64,000 nt of DNA from the NCBI GenBank assembly GCA_023846275.1, contig CM043869.1, forward strand, positions 35,366,737 through 35,430,736, given 5' to 3'. Numbering within the stretch: position 1 is the first letter of the stretch; each line of letters begins with the position of its first letter. Source of the DNA: Vanilla planifolia. Its lineage: Eukaryota; Streptophyta; Magnoliopsida; Asparagales; Orchidaceae. The notes beneath the pieces were generated by a model. The model saw only the letters and a list, made by a program, of their open reading frames with translations, was not told where the DNA came from and did not search any database. The position numbers and the translations under genes were made by a program. Positions 1 through 13,379 of the stretch are shown piece by piece.

Positions 1-1917
1 AAAAAACAGCTAACATGCAAATCTCTACTCACTAAACAGAATGGAATATAGATCTCATTCTTGAGAGGCTATCTGGTTGTTTATAAGGAGAATTCCAAGG
101 ACCATACAAAGGCGAATGACAATGTCCGGAAAAGAATGGAAGATATCAAGGTAGAGCAGAAGGAGAGCTTTCTTGGGAGTGTCGTGAAGGATAACCTTCA
201 AGAGCGAGAATCTAATACCTCTCCCACTCAACCTAAGTTCTTCCTTTATAAGTGTCTTCTTGCCAGAAAAGAATAATGTACTTCATCGAGCACTTGCCTT
301 CAATTAAAGGGAAATAATTGCACTACAATGGTAAGGGCAGCAACAGGGAATAATCCATACATGCCATAATCCCTTAGAGCTACAATCAAGTCATGGTAGA
401 TTCCATGGAACGTCTTTGGACTTCTCCAGGAGTCCAGTGAATCAAGGAATGTTGACTAACTTTTTCCCAAAATCTTTAATAGCAGAGGATAATGGCAACA
501 TTGGACCGCTGGATCGTAAACAGTCACAGATGGATCTCTAAAAATGTCATAAAACTGAGAAGTTTAGCAGGTTGAATCATGTTGAATACAGTGCAAGGGT
601 ATTTGACTCTGGAGGTGACCTAGTACGTATTGAGCTTTATTTGGCTTACTTTGTCTCAAAGAGTTAAATAGAGCTGGACAGTAAGCCATAAAATTTGAGT
701 TATCAATGACAAAAATGTTTACTAAACACAGGATAAAACCTTGCACTACAAGAGTCATGTCCTTACGTAGTCCATATCTCAAATATGTCCAAACAAAATC
801 CACAAACTCTAAATATAACTTCCAAGTGGACTAATCGTATTTAGGTGATAAGTCCGTCCTTCCAAAAGTTTCAAACAGAAAGAAATGCCAGAACATAGCT
901 AGAATTTGAGATGTTCCAATTTTATCCATTTTAAGTAGTAAAACAAAGTGAATAACTTTTATATCACTTAAAACAAAACACTATTTTGTAAAAATAACTT
1001 GACAGATAATAGCAGTTCATCAAATTAGGTTGTACTACTTATTAAGGTGCATAATTAATTTTGCAAAAACATGAAAGAACCAAATCATCCAAACCACTAC
1101 TAAGATCAAATATGAGGTACATTGATGCTTAACTGCAAATCGCCACAAGAAATCATAATTCCCACAAAGAAAATATAGAAATTCAATTTCAAAACTCAAT
1201 TAGATTATACTTTCCATATTACTTAGTTTTTATCAGCCATTCCCATTGAGGTCATCCACCTTTTCATTCCTATCCCTTTGAGACCTTGTAGAAAGTTTCA
1301 TACCAACCTAGATAAACATTAACACACTTCCATGTATTTGTATTCACACACGTTCTAAAAGCATTTTAATATTTCAGTTAGGAATTATTAATCAAAAAAG
1401 TTGTTATTTTAAAAATACATCGACTGTAAAAGAAAGCAGGTGTTTGAACCTTTCTAACTTCAAGAAAATTCAAAAATTCGTTATCTAGCTGAACCTGGAA
1501 TATTCAAATGCAAAGATAGTATTAGAATTCCCAAACTAAAAGGATCCCATAAATAATGGCAGTCACTGTCAGGCATATGTCAATTTTTTAACTATATTTT
1601 TGGGCTGTTTAACCACATTGTCACACATTTTCTTCATGACCAAATATTGAAAAATAGTTCAACATGTTAGAATAGAGTATCTGTCCAGTTTGTCAACTTT
1701 CTTTCTAATTATTGCTTCATGAATATGGATCAATTTCTTTACGAGCTTCTATGGGTACTAGCGACACCACTCAGAAGTATTGCCACAAAGTCAGCAAAGG
1801 TTGAAGAAAGTCTAGAAACAATGTCACCTTTCAATGCAACTACTTAAAGATGAAGTCAAAAGAACGGGCCAAGAATCAAAGTTCATTTCATAAAATCTCA
1901 GTTCATGGAATGGACCT
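1..1917. other. Left flank, probably intron of the DEAH helicase gene; unrecognised ORF fragments
   Basis: No helicase exon could be found here: motif II (DEAH) and later motifs should follow the last visible exon but no matching reading frame is present on the minus strand. Between about 100 and 803 the minus strand carries several open stretches that read like degraded coding sequence. One 79-residue stretch ends at 564, and a following stretch opens after a plausible acceptor (CTCAG) near 560. They are broken by stops and I do not recognise them. They could be an old insertion in the intron or fragments of another gene. Confidence 0.4.
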
Positions 1918-2169
1918 CTAAGAATTAGCAGCTACAAAAGCACAAATGTGATAGGCAATCTAGTAAAAGACAGAACATTAACATCCTAAAACAGTTTTTA
2001 TTCCATATTCAATCAAACCATAAAAATATTCAAGCAAAGGATCTAAGAATTAGCTGCTATAAAAGCATTAACGTGATAGGCAATCTTGTAAAAGAAAGAA
2101 CATTAACATCCTAAAATAGTTTTTCTTCCATATTCAATCAGAACATAAAATATTCAAGCATGCAAAGGA
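1918..2169. repeat. Two-copy tandem duplication, period about 125 bp
   Basis: Two adjacent copies start at 1918 and 2043, each opening with CTAAGAATTAGC and closing with ATTCAAGCA. They differ by scattered substitutions and small indels, so the duplication is not recent. It lies inside the presumed long intron downstream of the last visible helicase exon. Confidence 0.85.
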
Positions 2170-2527
2170 ATTTGGATTTAAAGCCAAAATCCATTAAATT
2201 GTCTAGATAAATGCAATTTTGCATTAAAAATTTGATGTTGGCCTTAAGGACTTCAATTCACCAGTTTTATTTCACGAATTTAAAAAACAAGGGAAACATA
2301 TTTAATGAATTCTTACAAATTTTGAGGAAGTCTGACATTATTTTGCTTAGAATGGCAGAGCAAACTAACCAGAAATGAAACCAGGGATATAAAAAACAAT
2401 GAACAATGTTAACAAATAAATTATAAGACCATGGCAATACCTCAAGTTAACTCAACTAACAGAAACAAAGTAAACCAGCCAACGTAAACTATTATATATA
2501 TATCAAAGCAAATTTAGATTTAGTAAC

Positions 2528-4764
2528 CTGAGCTTCTCGAAGTAAAATGCCATCTGTCATGAACTTGATCAAGCAACTGCTTCCTATCATTTTGTCATGT
2601 CTAACTTGAAAACCAACCTCCTTTCCAAGATGAAGTCCCAGTTCATAAGAAACTCTCTTTGCTGTAGCAAGAACAGCAACACGTCGTGGTTGAGTAATGC
2701 CAATAACTCCCTTCCAATCACTGTTGTTACCTGATCCATAGCCGGCTTCATACAAGAACTGCAACACCACAGTTAAGGAAGAATAGAACTAACATCAATA
2801 AAAGCATTAGAAAAATTTTATTTATGAAAAAAAAATAATCTAGGAGAGCATACCTGAGGAACCTGAGTGGTCTTACCACAACCAGTTTCTCCACATAAAA
2901 TTAAAACAGGGTTCTCATTTATTGCTTCCATAATTTCCTGCTCCATCATAATAATGGGCAGATTTCTCCTTTTCTCCTCAACTTCGTGTGGTCTCGATAT
3001 TTGCACCACAATGGCAGAGGATGGTACATGGTCATGGACATTATGCATATCACCTTCTACTTTTTCAGGACATATATTAGCTCCAATTGCTCCATTTACC
3101 TAGAAATAAGGAAAAGAAAAACAAGCTGTTCATGAATATTACAAGAGTTGCCCTAGAGCATGTCCAGCTTTCCAAAATATTAAAAAAGTTATCTTAGTAA
3201 TGGAAAGTCAAGACTATAGCAACAACGAGACTGAAAATTCTAAAAAATAATCATGGTAAAAATTTCAATTCAACTTAAAATAAAAATCAATAGGCATTTC
3301 AGACAAATAATTCTGTTGACACTTCAGAAATAGCAACAGGCAAGTAACTTAAACCACCAAAATTATCTTATCAAAGAAAATATGCACAAAAGGAAGACAT
3401 CAACATACAAACATAAAAAAGAAGCTAAACCCAATGATGTAATGGACAAAATGAAAACTAATAACGAAATAAAAAAGATCAATTTGCGCATGCACTAGAA
3501 CTCACCAAAAGATCAGCATTACTTTGTAGTGAATGTTCTGGACAACTGCCATCATTTTCCGTTGGGATAGGTGGACCTTTTCCATAATCTTTCTCGAAAT
3601 GTTTTACAGGCAATGCACCACCGTGGTCATCTTTTTCTGGGAATTTCTTTGGAGCTTGAGAACCATAACCCTCCTTTTCCAACTGTTTCGTCAAATACAA
3701 ATTCTTATCATGACATTCTGCCAAGTTGCCTTCATCAGAAGGTTTACAAACACGCTCATTCTCAGAGGAAGGTGGTGGATTTTCCTTCTTAAACAGTGAG
3801 ACATTCTCTGGCAACTCAAGACCTGCTTTTGAGTATTGTACAGCAAGTCTGCGCTTCTCACGTGCAGTCTCTGCCTTTACATTTGATAGTAGATTCTTAA
3901 TGCTTCCTTTGAGAAAACTACAAATTTAAAAAAATTAAGTAGCATACCTGGCCAATAGTGCCTGATGACTTCAGAATAGAATACGCATCGTCATTTATTT
4001 TGTACTTCCTGTAACAAGGAATAAAACGTACTTTATTTAATAGAGCAGAAAACAAAAAAAAGAAAAAAAGAGAACCTTCAAGAGTTGCACCATCGAAAAT
4101 GAACACAAGTATTCTTCAAAAAAATAAATAAATACAAGTAAAAGAGCAAAGGAAAAACATGTAAATGACATACTGCAAAACAGCAATGCTTTCAAAAAGC
4201 AAGAGTTTCTTCTCTTTCTCCTCCTGAAATACATAAACATGACTATCACCAAATGGTACAAAAACAACTGAAATAAAAAAAAATCAGAGGTAAATGCACA
4301 AAAACCTGTAATTTTTGGAGTTTCCTAACTTTGCTTTTACTTAAAGCAGGTGCCTCCTTGGCCTTAGTCCTCTTAGAAACCTAAACAATGAAGATCAATT
4401 TTAAACTGCAGTTACACATATTAATTTCGTTGGGTGTGCAGCATCAATTGTTCAAGGATTATGCATTCAGTTAACACCTTGTCATTGCCTTTTGTTTTGG
4501 TTCTTTTCTTTCCAGGCAAAATAAGCACATTGCTTCCCTCTCCATTGTAGCTATATTTGATACAAAAGAAAGAAAGAAATTGAGTACCTTAACCTATAAA
4601 ATCTAAATGCAGCATTAATTAATATATAACAAAAAGAAGAAAAACAAAGCCGGAAAACAAAATAGTAGCACAAGGGAATACCTTGAGGCATCTCTGGTCT
4701 CCCCTAAACTATACAAATCAACAGCCTGAGATGATTGCTCATGATTTGCCCTCTTAGCCCCCAT
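2528..4764 (-). CDS. DEAH13: DEAH-box RNA helicase, DHX37/Dhr1/DEAH13 family (N-terminal part; 3' end outside window)
   Basis: This family of DEAH/RHA ATP-dependent RNA helicases acts in the nucleolus on the U3 snoRNA and pre-18S rRNA during small-subunit assembly. Eight coding exons can be placed: 4682-4764, 4478-4550, 4306-4380, 4174-4223, 3948-4008, 3506-3895, 2854-3099 and 2528-2758. Together they give 403 in-frame residues. Residues 1-114 include a lysine-rich stretch ([13 protein letters not shown]) typical of the family N-terminus. Residues 115-244 form a low-complexity spacer. RecA domain 1 begins about residue 280, with Walker A GETGCGKT (314-321), motif Ia TQPRRVA (348-354) and motif Ib [10 protein letters not shown] (from 392). 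All junctions used are GT-AG. The acceptor of exon 6 (3895) was chosen because it alone keeps phase. The ATG at 4764 sits 15 bases after a possible acceptor, so a 5'-UTR intron or a further upstream exon is possible. Family members are about 1,200 residues, so roughly two thirds is missing to the left. Confidence 0.85.
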
Positions 4765-5020
4765 TCCAATTTTTGGAACTGTAAATCAAATAATAACCAT
4801 AAATATTAGTACCGACAATGCAACAAATAGATGGTTTACTTGCAAGTTCCAAAAAATCTTTTCAATGAAGCCAGAAACTTGAGATGCATCTAAGTTCATT
4901 TCAAATACAAGAAATTCAAAAGTAAAAACTTTACAAGTACAGAAAAGATTACTTTTTGATATTTGTCCTGTCAATGTATCCAGCAGCTTCCTTGATCAGG
5001 AAGAATTACCTAACAATCCA
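4765..5020. other. Immediate upstream region of the helicase gene
   Basis: An acceptor-like TTTACAG lies 15 bases upstream of the proposed helicase ATG (on the minus strand), preceded by AT-rich, intron-like sequence with an in-frame TGA. No convincing upstream coding exon or TATA box could be assigned, so the 5' end and promoter are unplaced. Confidence 0.3.
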
Positions 5021-5273
5021 AAATATTTCCCCCAGAAGAACATGATAGAAACAATGAATTCTCTATTTTCTCATGTAGAGAGTATTAGACAAAAACCCAG
5101 AGCGTATTCTACTCAGACGAAGCAAATCAGTCCAACTTTGCACAGGAAATATTTCCCCCAGAAGAACATAAAGGAAATCATGAATTCTCTATTTTCTCAT
5201 GTAGAGAGTATTACACAAAAACCCAGAGGGTAGTCTACTAAGATGAAGCAAATCAGTCCAACTTAGCACAGGA
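5021..5273. repeat. Two-copy tandem duplication, period 126 bp
   Basis: Copies start at 5021 and 5147 with AAATATTTCCCCCAGAAG and share ATGAATTCTCTATTTTCTCA and CAAATCAGTCCAACTT. About 90 percent of positions agree by eye. The unit length is close to that of the duplication at 1918 but the sequence is unrelated. The 63-residue reading frame that crosses it is a by-product of the repeat. Confidence 0.85.
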
Positions 5274-8200
5274 TAAACTCTGTGATGATCTAGAGAGATG
5301 CATTGAGAGGTGAAACAAAAAAAAAAGAACAACTTCAAAATTGTCATTTAGTAGTGCAAGACAACTTCTAAATAAACATATCAATCAATGCCAACACCCA
5401 TGGAAGAAAACATAATAGTTTCCATAAGGTGAATGAGTACTGCCCACTTAGGTGGAATCGCCGATTTAGATCTATAATTTAGGGCCCTCAACCAATCCAA
5501 TCTCAAACATAACATTAATATTTTGACAGTTTCAAGGAAACCGGAACTAGTATTCATATGCATGCCTAAATATCTGATAAATCGTCTTGGTTATACTAAG
5601 AGATAATATTGGCAATCACATGGCAATTTCTCAGTATCATTATACGTTTTTCAAAGGAATTGCAAGGGTATTTATCTCATTCTTCATTACTTTATCCAAG
5701 CTAACAGTGCTAAAAGGTAAATAACAGGAATGAGCATAGCAAGAAAACTATTGGTCTAGAATAAACCAACATAACTATTAGAAATAAAAGAACCAAGATA
5801 AATATATTCGACCAAACATATGGGTATGAACAACCAATCCAAATTCACCTAGCACAAGGAGAAGCTGCAGATCAACAATCTAGCAAAGCAAATATCATCA
5901 ATAAAAAAACATTCCAGTCAGAATGAATGAGCAAAAACGAAAAACAGAACATGAAATGGCATATAAACAAGCCAAAACATATCAAAGCACCAATCCCAAC
6001 AATCAAACCACAAACCAAACTCAATACTTCCACAGACCACCCTCTTCATTTAGAAAGTGGGGCAAGATTGGGAAATGTGTTTGGGAGGACAAGAATAAGA
6101 TAGGTAATGGGATCCTTCCCCTCAGTATGAAGATTAAGAAAGGCAGGGAAGATTTGAGGACAATGGCAAGGGTTCATATGTCAAATCTACAAATGAGTTT
6201 CTTTAAGAGATGGCAATAAGTAATTCAGTTGTGGAACTATTCAATGGCATGCTCAGTATTGCCAGGGGTTGGAAGGAGAAGAAAAAAGCTCTTGGACTAT
6301 ACGCTCAATTATAAGAATTTTAAAATTAGTAATCCAAGGCTTGAGTTCTCTATGCTTACTTTTTCTTCTACCTCTATGGGAATAAGTAACACAAAGGATA
6401 ATAAGTGTTAAAACACCACACCAATATCAAAATGGGGCACAAAAATCAAAGCATGAGAATACTACTATAAGGTCTCTCCAGATCTCCTATATACATTTGT
6501 AATGTAATTGAATTGAATACAATTGTATTTTATGATTTTAAAATAAATAAAAATGTAAAAAAAGCCAAAAATTATTATATATGGTCCATTCTTAAAGGAG
6601 GGAAGTGAATATTAAATATGATAAAATAAAATATAAAAAAATTAGAGATATTAATTTTACTAAGATTGGAAGTCATTCAATAATAAAATAAAAGGGCAAA
6701 TTTAAATGGGAAAAATATTAGTATTTTATTTGCGTGTTAATTCCATAAGAGAAAATATGATAAAAATGTCAAATGATGTCAAAAAATTAGAAAATTAATA
6801 TTGAAGTATAGAGCTCATTAAGTAGCTTATACCAAAGTTATCCAAAAAAATATTTGGAATTGATATGAAAAATACAAAGAATACAAAATCTTAATTTTTA
6901 TTTAAAATATATCTTAACCCCTTTAATATATCTCAAGTAGCTATGGAAGAGAGAAAAGTTGTATAAATTTGGACTCAAAACCCTAACTAGTCGCAAAAGG
7001 AGAAAGCGAAGTTCACGAGAAGGATTTGGATAGAAGGCTTGAAAAAGATCTTGAATTGGAGAATGATATGTTGAGGAAATCTTCTTGAGGAAGCAAGGTA
7101 AGCTCTCTCCTAGTCCTAAAATCAGTTTTGGAAAGGATCTAGTGAGATCTGAGTTTGCATCCATATATAGAGTGTGCATGAGGTCCAAAACTTCATTGAT
7201 AATTTTTGGAACCATGATAACTCAGTAAAAGAGTTGTAAAAGTGGGAACCTCTGGTATGCTAAAGCCTACAACTCCAAATGCCCATTATAACTCAATAAC
7301 TCAAACAAACTCAATAAAAAACAATTTTTGGCCTTTTTGAGATATAGTCCATGGACTACGATAAACTTAGTTCTCTTGTATCCTAATCTCTATTGGATAT
7401 GCTTGTTGTGCAACATGAGCTATTCACACATTAGAATAAGTGGTTGTTGCCACATTCATATGCTTAAATGTGCAACAGGGGAAAAACGAGCTATGAACCC
7501 AAGTTTAACACAAAGCAATATCAATAATGGATATAGCCATAACATCACAATATATAAAAACACAATAAATATCATACAAAATTGATCATCCACAAGTGCT
7601 CACAAGTGTAGTCCCATCTTGCAAAGAAGTAACATAAGAAAATAAATGACAGAGTGTTGTAATCATAGAAATTTAAGGCACGTCAATAGTTAAAATTAAC
7701 CCATACTACTACTAATCAAAACAACTAAGCAATAATAATCGTTATGCATATAAGTAATACCATAGTTGAAATGGTTAATGCCATCATAGGTATTCATTTG
7801 TGATGAAATCCAAAAAGCTCAAAACACCTATGCAAAGAAAGCTCTCCACTACTAACATGAATAAAAACCAAATAGTCATCATAGATCATAAAAGCACTCA
7901 ATTAAGGATTACAAACTTAAGATAGGAGTGGTCTAATAAGTTGATAAGTGAAAAGAGATAGAAAGAGATTAGCATGGTTAGTTTTTGGTTTACAAACTTT
8001 AGTAGCAAAACAAACTTAATTTTCAAATTAAATTGTAATTCAAAATTTCAAGCTGTGCTTGCTAGCAACATGAGTAAACATCATAAGGAGACAAATATAA
8101 GCATTGCAGCGGTATTCCAAAAACCTCAAAATGTTGTATAATATCTGTACAGTAAGAGGGCAAGCATCCACAACAACAATGTGTCCCTAATAGCAAGTAA

Positions 8201-9250
8201 AAACAACCACAAATTCAAATATAATAAGCTATAACAACAGTTTTCAGATTTTGTCATAAATGCAGCAATAGACCTCCAATCTGAACCAAAAAAAAGGAAA
8301 ATGCATCTCATTTTGAAGGTCCAACAAACTAATAAGAATCCTCCAGCAAGAACAAGTGTCCTTCAACAAGAATAAAATGATAATAATAGGAAATGGCTAC
8401 AGAAAGTGGCGAAAAAGGTAACAGCAGCAATATTTTGAGGATTGTAGCTAATTTAGAAATCACCAAAACCTGAGTTCAGATACCAATTTGATGCGAAAGA
8501 TCACAGTAATGTTGCTGGGCCAACATAAGTAGTTGTAGCAGATGCGATAGGAATAAAATGGGGAGAATAAACAAGAAAAATAATAAAACAAAACCAAATC
8601 TAGGCTAGTCTGGAACTCAATCAATTGGCTAAATTTAGGAATGTATTCAAGATAAAGTTTTAGCTCTATGTAAATACAAACTACTACAAAAATTTTAACC
8701 CAATTAAACGATTACTGCTGTGAATTCCAACCTAAACAATAAGCACATGCCAGCAAAACCATAAAATTTGGCAACAATAGGCTTATACATTTGAAACTAT
8801 AATGAAGTGACCTCAAAATGAGAAGTTCTTGCTACAAGAGTTATAGATGAGTCATGAACTAACATTCCTTAGCATTTTATTAAGCAAGAAGCCATCCGGT
8901 AGATCAAATCTCAAAAAAGAAAAAAAAGAAAGATTTATCCATTTTTCAATAGTTGATTTTGGAAGAAGTGTTGTATACCCAAATCATCACAAAAACCATT
9001 GGTTCTTTTTAAAAATGTATGCAATTAGAGAAGAAGTAAACTATGCCATAATATATGTAAGTCATAATTTTAGAACTTTTGAAAGTGGCTAAACTTTGAC
9101 ATGGCCAAGATTTACAGCATGCAAAAGAAAGAGGTTGATGATTAAATTGGGAGGAAATGAAAGATGAACATCGGGGATGACTCAAGGGAGAACAGTAGTT
9201 ATAACACAAAGACACGTCTCTAGTTTGGATCTCCTCTAAAGAGAATTTGA
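5274..9250. other. AT-rich intergenic DNA, no gene recognised
   Basis: Only short open frames occur here (98 codons or fewer), without codon bias, family motifs or splice-supported extensions. Around 8,480 the text resembles the degenerate junction of a minus-strand retrotransposon (TCAGATACCAATTTGATGC), but no LTR could be delimited. Confidence 0.4.
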
Positions 9251-10050
9251 GGTGGGTGGAGTCACTTCAGGCGCCCCACAATGCTTAGTTTAAAAAAAAG
9301 TCCACATTTTAATATTTTCTTATTTAGTCATTTTCTTTTTCATATGACTAACTGGCCTTTTCCTTTCTTTTTTGATAACATTTTTCAGTTCTTCGTATTC
9401 CACATGATTCATTATTCATCATAAATCTTTTCAATAATAGTTTTCTTTATCTTTTTTTTGTACATCTTACATACAATGCCAATCATTTCTCAAAGCTTCT
9501 AGAGTCAACATATAATTTTTATCATGTCATGATGCTTACATGATTTACATACGTTACATATCATAACGACGTATTTGCATGATCAATATATAATACTTAT
9601 TTTTCCGTACCTGTATAATCAACACATTATGTTATTCCATTACAATGCTTGCATGCTTAACATGTAATGCACATTATTTCACAGTACTTAAATGCTGAAT
9701 ACATAGTAACATATAACTTATCATAACAATGTTAAGCCGCATTACATACAATTCACATACCCATACTATTCAATACATCAAACATCATTTGATTTCATGA
9801 ATATTATTATCAAGAATAAGATAGGTTTAAGCATATAGCACCATAAATCAAGTGTATAGATTAAGATCATATAAGTATATCTCTGACATGCAATAACATT
9901 CATTATAACATTAAAAATTTATAACTCATTCAAGTGAGCTTTTCTATAGCATAATAATATTAATACATTACATTAAACAAACAATACCAAAACAAATTGA
10001 ATCCATTCACTTCAAGATATAATTCCTTTTTTCCCTCCAATTTTAGTTCC
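9251..10050. other. AT-rich intergenic DNA with recurring short motifs
   Basis: Variants of CATGC/TTACAT words recur through 9,500-9,900. This looks like an old LTR or degenerate repeat array. No terminal repeats, coding motifs or gene were found. Confidence 0.25.
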
Positions 10051-10735
10051 CTAGTTACCAAGGACAACGGCCAATTTCTTCCTTGAAATCAACCTATTAG
10101 GAAGTGACAAACTTTGATTATGCTTATAAATTATAAATCTTACATGCAATTGAGGATTAAAAATCACAACAAACACAAATACAAATCTAGGATATAGAAA
10201 ATCACTACCTTTCGCTACAGAAATTATTTCTGGTTTTTTCTTTTCACTTTCTCCTTCCGCTTTCTCTTTCTCTGTCCCTCCCAAGAGTCTTTCTTCCTCC
10301 TCTTCACTCTTTTTCTCTCTCCACGTTCTCTTTCCCACTCCTCTTTTCCTATCTCCACTTTCTCCTTCTCTCCCCAACAGCTCCCCTTTATTTTTCTCTC
10401 CTCGCCTTCACTCTCTCTCTCTCTTTCTCGCGGCTCGGCTTTCGCCCGGACTTCTTACCTTGGTTTCTCTTCTCTCCTTCCTCTCACCACCGGCAACGCT
10501 CAATCCGACTGAATCCGACGATAAATGGAGAGTAGGGGTGCAAGTCACCTAAACCCTAAGCAGCCGAACGTTTGTAGGTCACAAATTTGGTCACGCGGCA
10601 GCGTTTTACTCACGGCTACTCGACAGTGCGAGGCAGCAAGCTAAGGAGAATAGGCTTTCGTGTTGAGACCGACGCCAGGAGCGAGCGAGGGAAAGATCGG
10701 GATGCGCAAGACTAGCTGGGTCAGAGATATAATTA
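10051..10735. other. CT-rich, GC-elevated island of unknown origin
   Basis: From about 10,240 the plus strand is a long pyrimidine-rich tract including CTCTCTCTCTCTCTTTCTCG, followed to 10,730 by markedly GC-rich sequence with CpGs. The 108-residue minus-strand frame across it is low complexity (Glu, Lys, Arg) and encodes nothing recognisable. Such an island can be a gene 5' UTR and promoter or the promoter part of a long LTR. The abrupt return to AT-rich DNA at 10,735 and the lack of any downstream exon favour a transposon remnant. Confidence 0.35.
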
Positions 10736-12472
10736 TATTAATTTATTATTTTTAACTATTATTTAACTATTTTTATTTAAATTATTCAAAATAAGAATCT
10801 AATAATATATTTATTTTTATATTTTAAAATATATTTTTTTATTAATCTTGATACGTTTTAAGAGATAATCTTATGTATTTAAAAATTAATCCTAAATCTT
10901 TAAAGCAACTTAATTATTTTAAATTTTTTAAAATTTTATAAATCATCCCATAACTCAACAAAGTTAAAAGAATAACTATTTCAATAGTCTCAATATCAAT
11001 AAATATTTTCCTCCCATTTCTCGTATTTTCTCTCCCACTTTTTTTTCTCATTTTGGACAAGTTGCACCCATCCAAGACCTCCTTTATTAGCTAACAACTA
11101 CTCTCTTTATAAAAACCCAAATGTTATAGTATGTCACAAACAATTGTCTCATCTTAGATCTATCTCTCTTTCAATTGTATTTATTACAAATGATATCTTT
11201 CTCACTTATGACTAAAAATAGCTTACAATAATTTCTCTAAATCTTAAGACAATTCAACATACCAATGAAAAAGAAAATCAATTCTCCTCCTTGTGATTCC
11301 GACAACAAAGTAATGGCAAACAATACAATAAATTCCTTCATCGATTGATTGAACACAAGAAAAGAAGAGATATAAGAAGTTGATAAGACCATTACTTGGA
11401 TTGCTAATAAACATGGAGATCAATTCTTAAGCCATATCCTAGGTTGATTATGCTTTAACAACTAATAATCTTATTAATAATAATAAAGAAAATTTGTATT
11501 ATTTCCTTAAGTCAGTAATTCCTTTTATTCCTCCCTGCTGTAATTCACGGCCAATCGCCTTAAACCCCTCTTTCCTTTCCACGACTAGCTCCTGGGCCAC
11601 ACCCTACAATTCCATCAATTTGTTGTTCTCTCCTTCCTGAACAACAACTCATTCTACTTCACCATTATCGCAACAACGGTAAGGAATTTTGAAAATTCTC
11701 TTCCTTTCTCATGCAGAAATATCTTCAGTCTAGCTCTTCTACGTTCAAATATTAATGAATCTTGGCTGTAGCTTTTGCACCCAGCTATTAATTCCCTTAG
11801 TTTTTTTTCTTTGCTTTTGAATGTCAGCTGCGAAGTCGCCAGCAATTGTGCTTTTTCCTTGCATAGCTTCGTCTCTCCCTCCTTTCTCCACTGCGTGTGT
11901 CACCATGGGAAGAGTACTCAAAAATAGGGGAAAATCCCTAATCCCGTTTTTACGAGCATCAGGCCAGCAGGAAAAGAAAAAGCAAGGCTACACTTTAAAA
12001 AAAAAAAAAAAGGAAACTATATAAATTTATAAATAATAATTTATTTAATTTTTCTCTTTTCAAAAAATTTTAATAAACTCAATTGATTTTCGAAAATTAC
12101 AATATGAATTCCTTCATCATAGAATTCTAGATTATTTTATCAAATAAGTTTTTTGAGATACATCAAAATAATATTATTTTATTTTTTGCAAAGGAAATTT
12201 TAAAATATTACCATCAAATACTCATATTTAATATAACATTTAAAATAGAATAAAATGGGTTTTCTCAGTGGATTAGTTGAGGCAACAATTTAATCTCATG
12301 ATAAAACTTATAAATACATGATCATTAAAATAATAATAAATAAGAAAATATATAGTTATGTCATTCTCTTTGATAATTATTCCTTGAAGTTTCATATAAT
12401 GTTTTCAGATTTTACTTATAATTATAATGTAAAAAATATTAAGTTAATTGACAATAGCTTAATAGACAAAAG

Positions 12473-12475
<3 letters not shown>
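10736..12475. other. AT-rich spacer with a second GC-elevated patch ending in poly(A)
   Basis: Mostly AT-rich sequence. The stretch 11,530-11,990 is less AT-rich and ends at an A-run (about 11,997-12,011). This resembles the 3' end of a retroposed transcript, but no coding motif or target-site duplication could be confirmed. Short frames here have no recognisable product. Confidence 0.25.

Positions 12476-12478
<3 letters not shown>

Positions 12479-12544
<66 letters not shown>
12479..12544. repeat. (TA)n microsatellite, about 33 units
   Basis: An uninterrupted TA run. The Tyr-Ile repeats predicted on both strands are translation of this microsatellite, not proteins. Confidence 0.98.
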
Positions 12545-12545
<1 letters not shown>

Positions 12546-13379
12546 CATTACTTCTTTGAGTCATATCGCATATTATGTCAAACAACACATCATAGCATAC
12601 ACATTGTAATAAATTGATTATATAAATAAGCATGACAATGAAACCCTATCCTTATATGCCCTAATGTAATACAAAATATATATTTTCTCATTTATTATTT
12701 TATTTATCTATTTATTTTTTATTTTTAATTAGCATTACATCGACCTTTAAGTTTATAAAATCCTTTTATTACTTTTGATTTCCCTTATAATACCATAAGA
12801 AACACTGTCGAGAGCTCCATCCTATCTGAGAAATGTCTTATGAAATTTTGATAAATATTAGAATGGGCCTTGGTCTTTCAAGTTAAAAAAAACATGTATA
12901 TTAAATTTTTTGTAGGACTTAAATTTTTTTAGCTACTAAAAAATATAGCATATGATGCACTTTCATGTTAACATCAAACCTAAGTAACACTGTTTATTCA
13001 CTTATTTATTTTAAATTCTTTTATAATGAATCTCATATTAAATCTCTTTTTATTTTAATTTACGTTTCTATGCTAATAAGAATGCCAAATATTAAAATGA
13101 TTCTCATGTAATACCATGTTATATACATGAGTTTTTCAAGCATGAGCATGTGAAAAAAAACTATAACATTTTTGACCAAAATCATCATATATATAAATAT
13201 GATTTGTATCTAAATAACCATTACTATGTAACACTTTGATTTACTAATTTTGTTAAACAAATATGTCATTATTAACAATACAACAAGCATGTAAAGTACT
13301 TGAAATCATTTAAGCAATCCTTAAACATATAAAATATGTGAAACAAGTATAAAATTATCACCCAATTAATTTTCTTAAT

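Noticed and set aside
10051..10377. Glu/Lys/Arg-rich minus-strand frame of 108 codons
   Set aside because: Low-complexity reading of a CT-rich tract, no domain and no partner exon.
12318..12633. Tyr-Ile repeat proteins on both strands, and the similar one at 16,310-16,639
   Set aside because: They are translations of TA microsatellites.
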